A stretch of DNA of 64,000 nucleotides from Mesorhizobium sp. (GTDB lineage Bacteria > Pseudomonadota > Alphaproteobacteria > Rhizobiales > Rhizobiaceae), in NCBI RefSeq assembly GCF_024710845.1, contig NZ_JANJTZ010000041.1, positions 1 to 64,000 of the forward strand, in the 5' to 3' direction. Made by a program: the position numbers and the translations under genes. Positions 63,957 to 64,000 of the stretch are shown in pieces. Positions within the stretch are counted from its first letter, which is position 1. The number at the start of each line of letters is the position of its first letter. The notes beneath the pieces are model-generated. The model saw only the letters and a program-made list of their open reading frames with translations. It made no database searches and had not been told where the DNA came from.

Positions 63957-64000
63957 TCAGTCCTTGGCGCGCTCGACATAGGAGCCGTCGGCGGTCATCA
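63957..64000 (-). CDS. C-terminal end of a gene running off the window (partial)
   Basis: On the minus strand the last 13 codons before a TGA at 63959-63957 read MTADGSYVERAKD and are open to the window edge. Nine bases separate this stop from the nrsF stop, fitting a convergent neighbour. Too short to identify. Confidence 0.35.
   Translation of the reverse strand, partial: MTADGSYVERAKD

Overview
The window is GC-rich DNA from an alphaproteobacterium, most likely a Hyphomicrobiales member near Mesorhizobium/Phyllobacteriaceae. This is inferred from the infC-rpmI-rplT-pheS-pheT cluster with alphaproteobacterial sequence signatures, an EcfG-type stress promoter, HWE-kinase, DUF2852 and NrsF families, two high-affinity branched-chain amino-acid (HAAT) transporters, and GC-rich palindromic intergenic repeats typical of rhizobia. 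No rRNA, tRNA, CRISPR array, insertion sequence or prophage was seen. The DNA reads as chromosome with dense, often overlapping operons.

Layout. 0-4.3 kb: livHMGF transporter genes followed by an EamA exporter. 4.3-8.7 kb: a GntR regulator, an aldose-epimerase-like protein, a secreted trypsin-like protease, and a small NepR-like protein behind an EcfG-type promoter, convergent with an HWE histidine kinase. 8.8-11.3 kb: DUF2852, BenE and a hydrolase. 11.5-17.1 kb: translation cluster infC (ATT start), rpmI, rplT, pheS, a DUF4160/DUF2442 pair, pheT, then a structured repeat. 17.4-29.6 kb: mixed metabolism (hydrolase, two aldo-keto reductases, xanthine-type permease, Tim44-domain protein, Gfo/Idh oxidoreductase, FucU mutarotase, PBP1A, EamA exporter, SDR, PAS-LuxR regulator). 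29.8-35.8 kb: a second, complete HAAT system (binding protein, livGFHM) plus a translationally coupled hydrolase, interrupted by two different palindromic repeats. 35.8-43.2 kb: ComM/YifB, gshB, GtrA plus a GtrB-like glycosyltransferase, a large GT-C-like membrane protein, and a GGDEF-EAL protein. 43.3-46.5 kb: a tightly coupled De Ley-Doudoroff galactose operon (SDR, dgoK, dgoA, lactonase). 46.6-51 kb: ATP-grasp protein, a 32-residue membrane peptide, a Ser/Thr-type proline-racemase-family enzyme and an MHS transporter with a large insertion. 51-55.1 kb: small proteins and a marR-emrA-emrB efflux operon. 55.4-58.9 kb: PhyH dioxygenase, LysR regulator and an orphan Tat-exported binding protein.

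The most distinctive locus is at 60.0-63.9 kb. It is a complete bufferin (copper-binding RiPP) system: precursor bufA (DUF2282), maturation proteins bufB (DUF692) and bufC (DUF2063), and a DoxX-family bufD. An ECF sigma factor and its NrsF-type (DUF1109) anti-sigma factor are transcribed divergently. Both divergent transcripts are preceded by the same GTAAC-N16/17-CGAA element, so the sigma factor probably drives itself and the peptide operon together. Next to it are a cysteine-rich small ORF and an SRPBCC gene fused in frame to what looks like an ArsR repressor that has lost its DNA-binding core.
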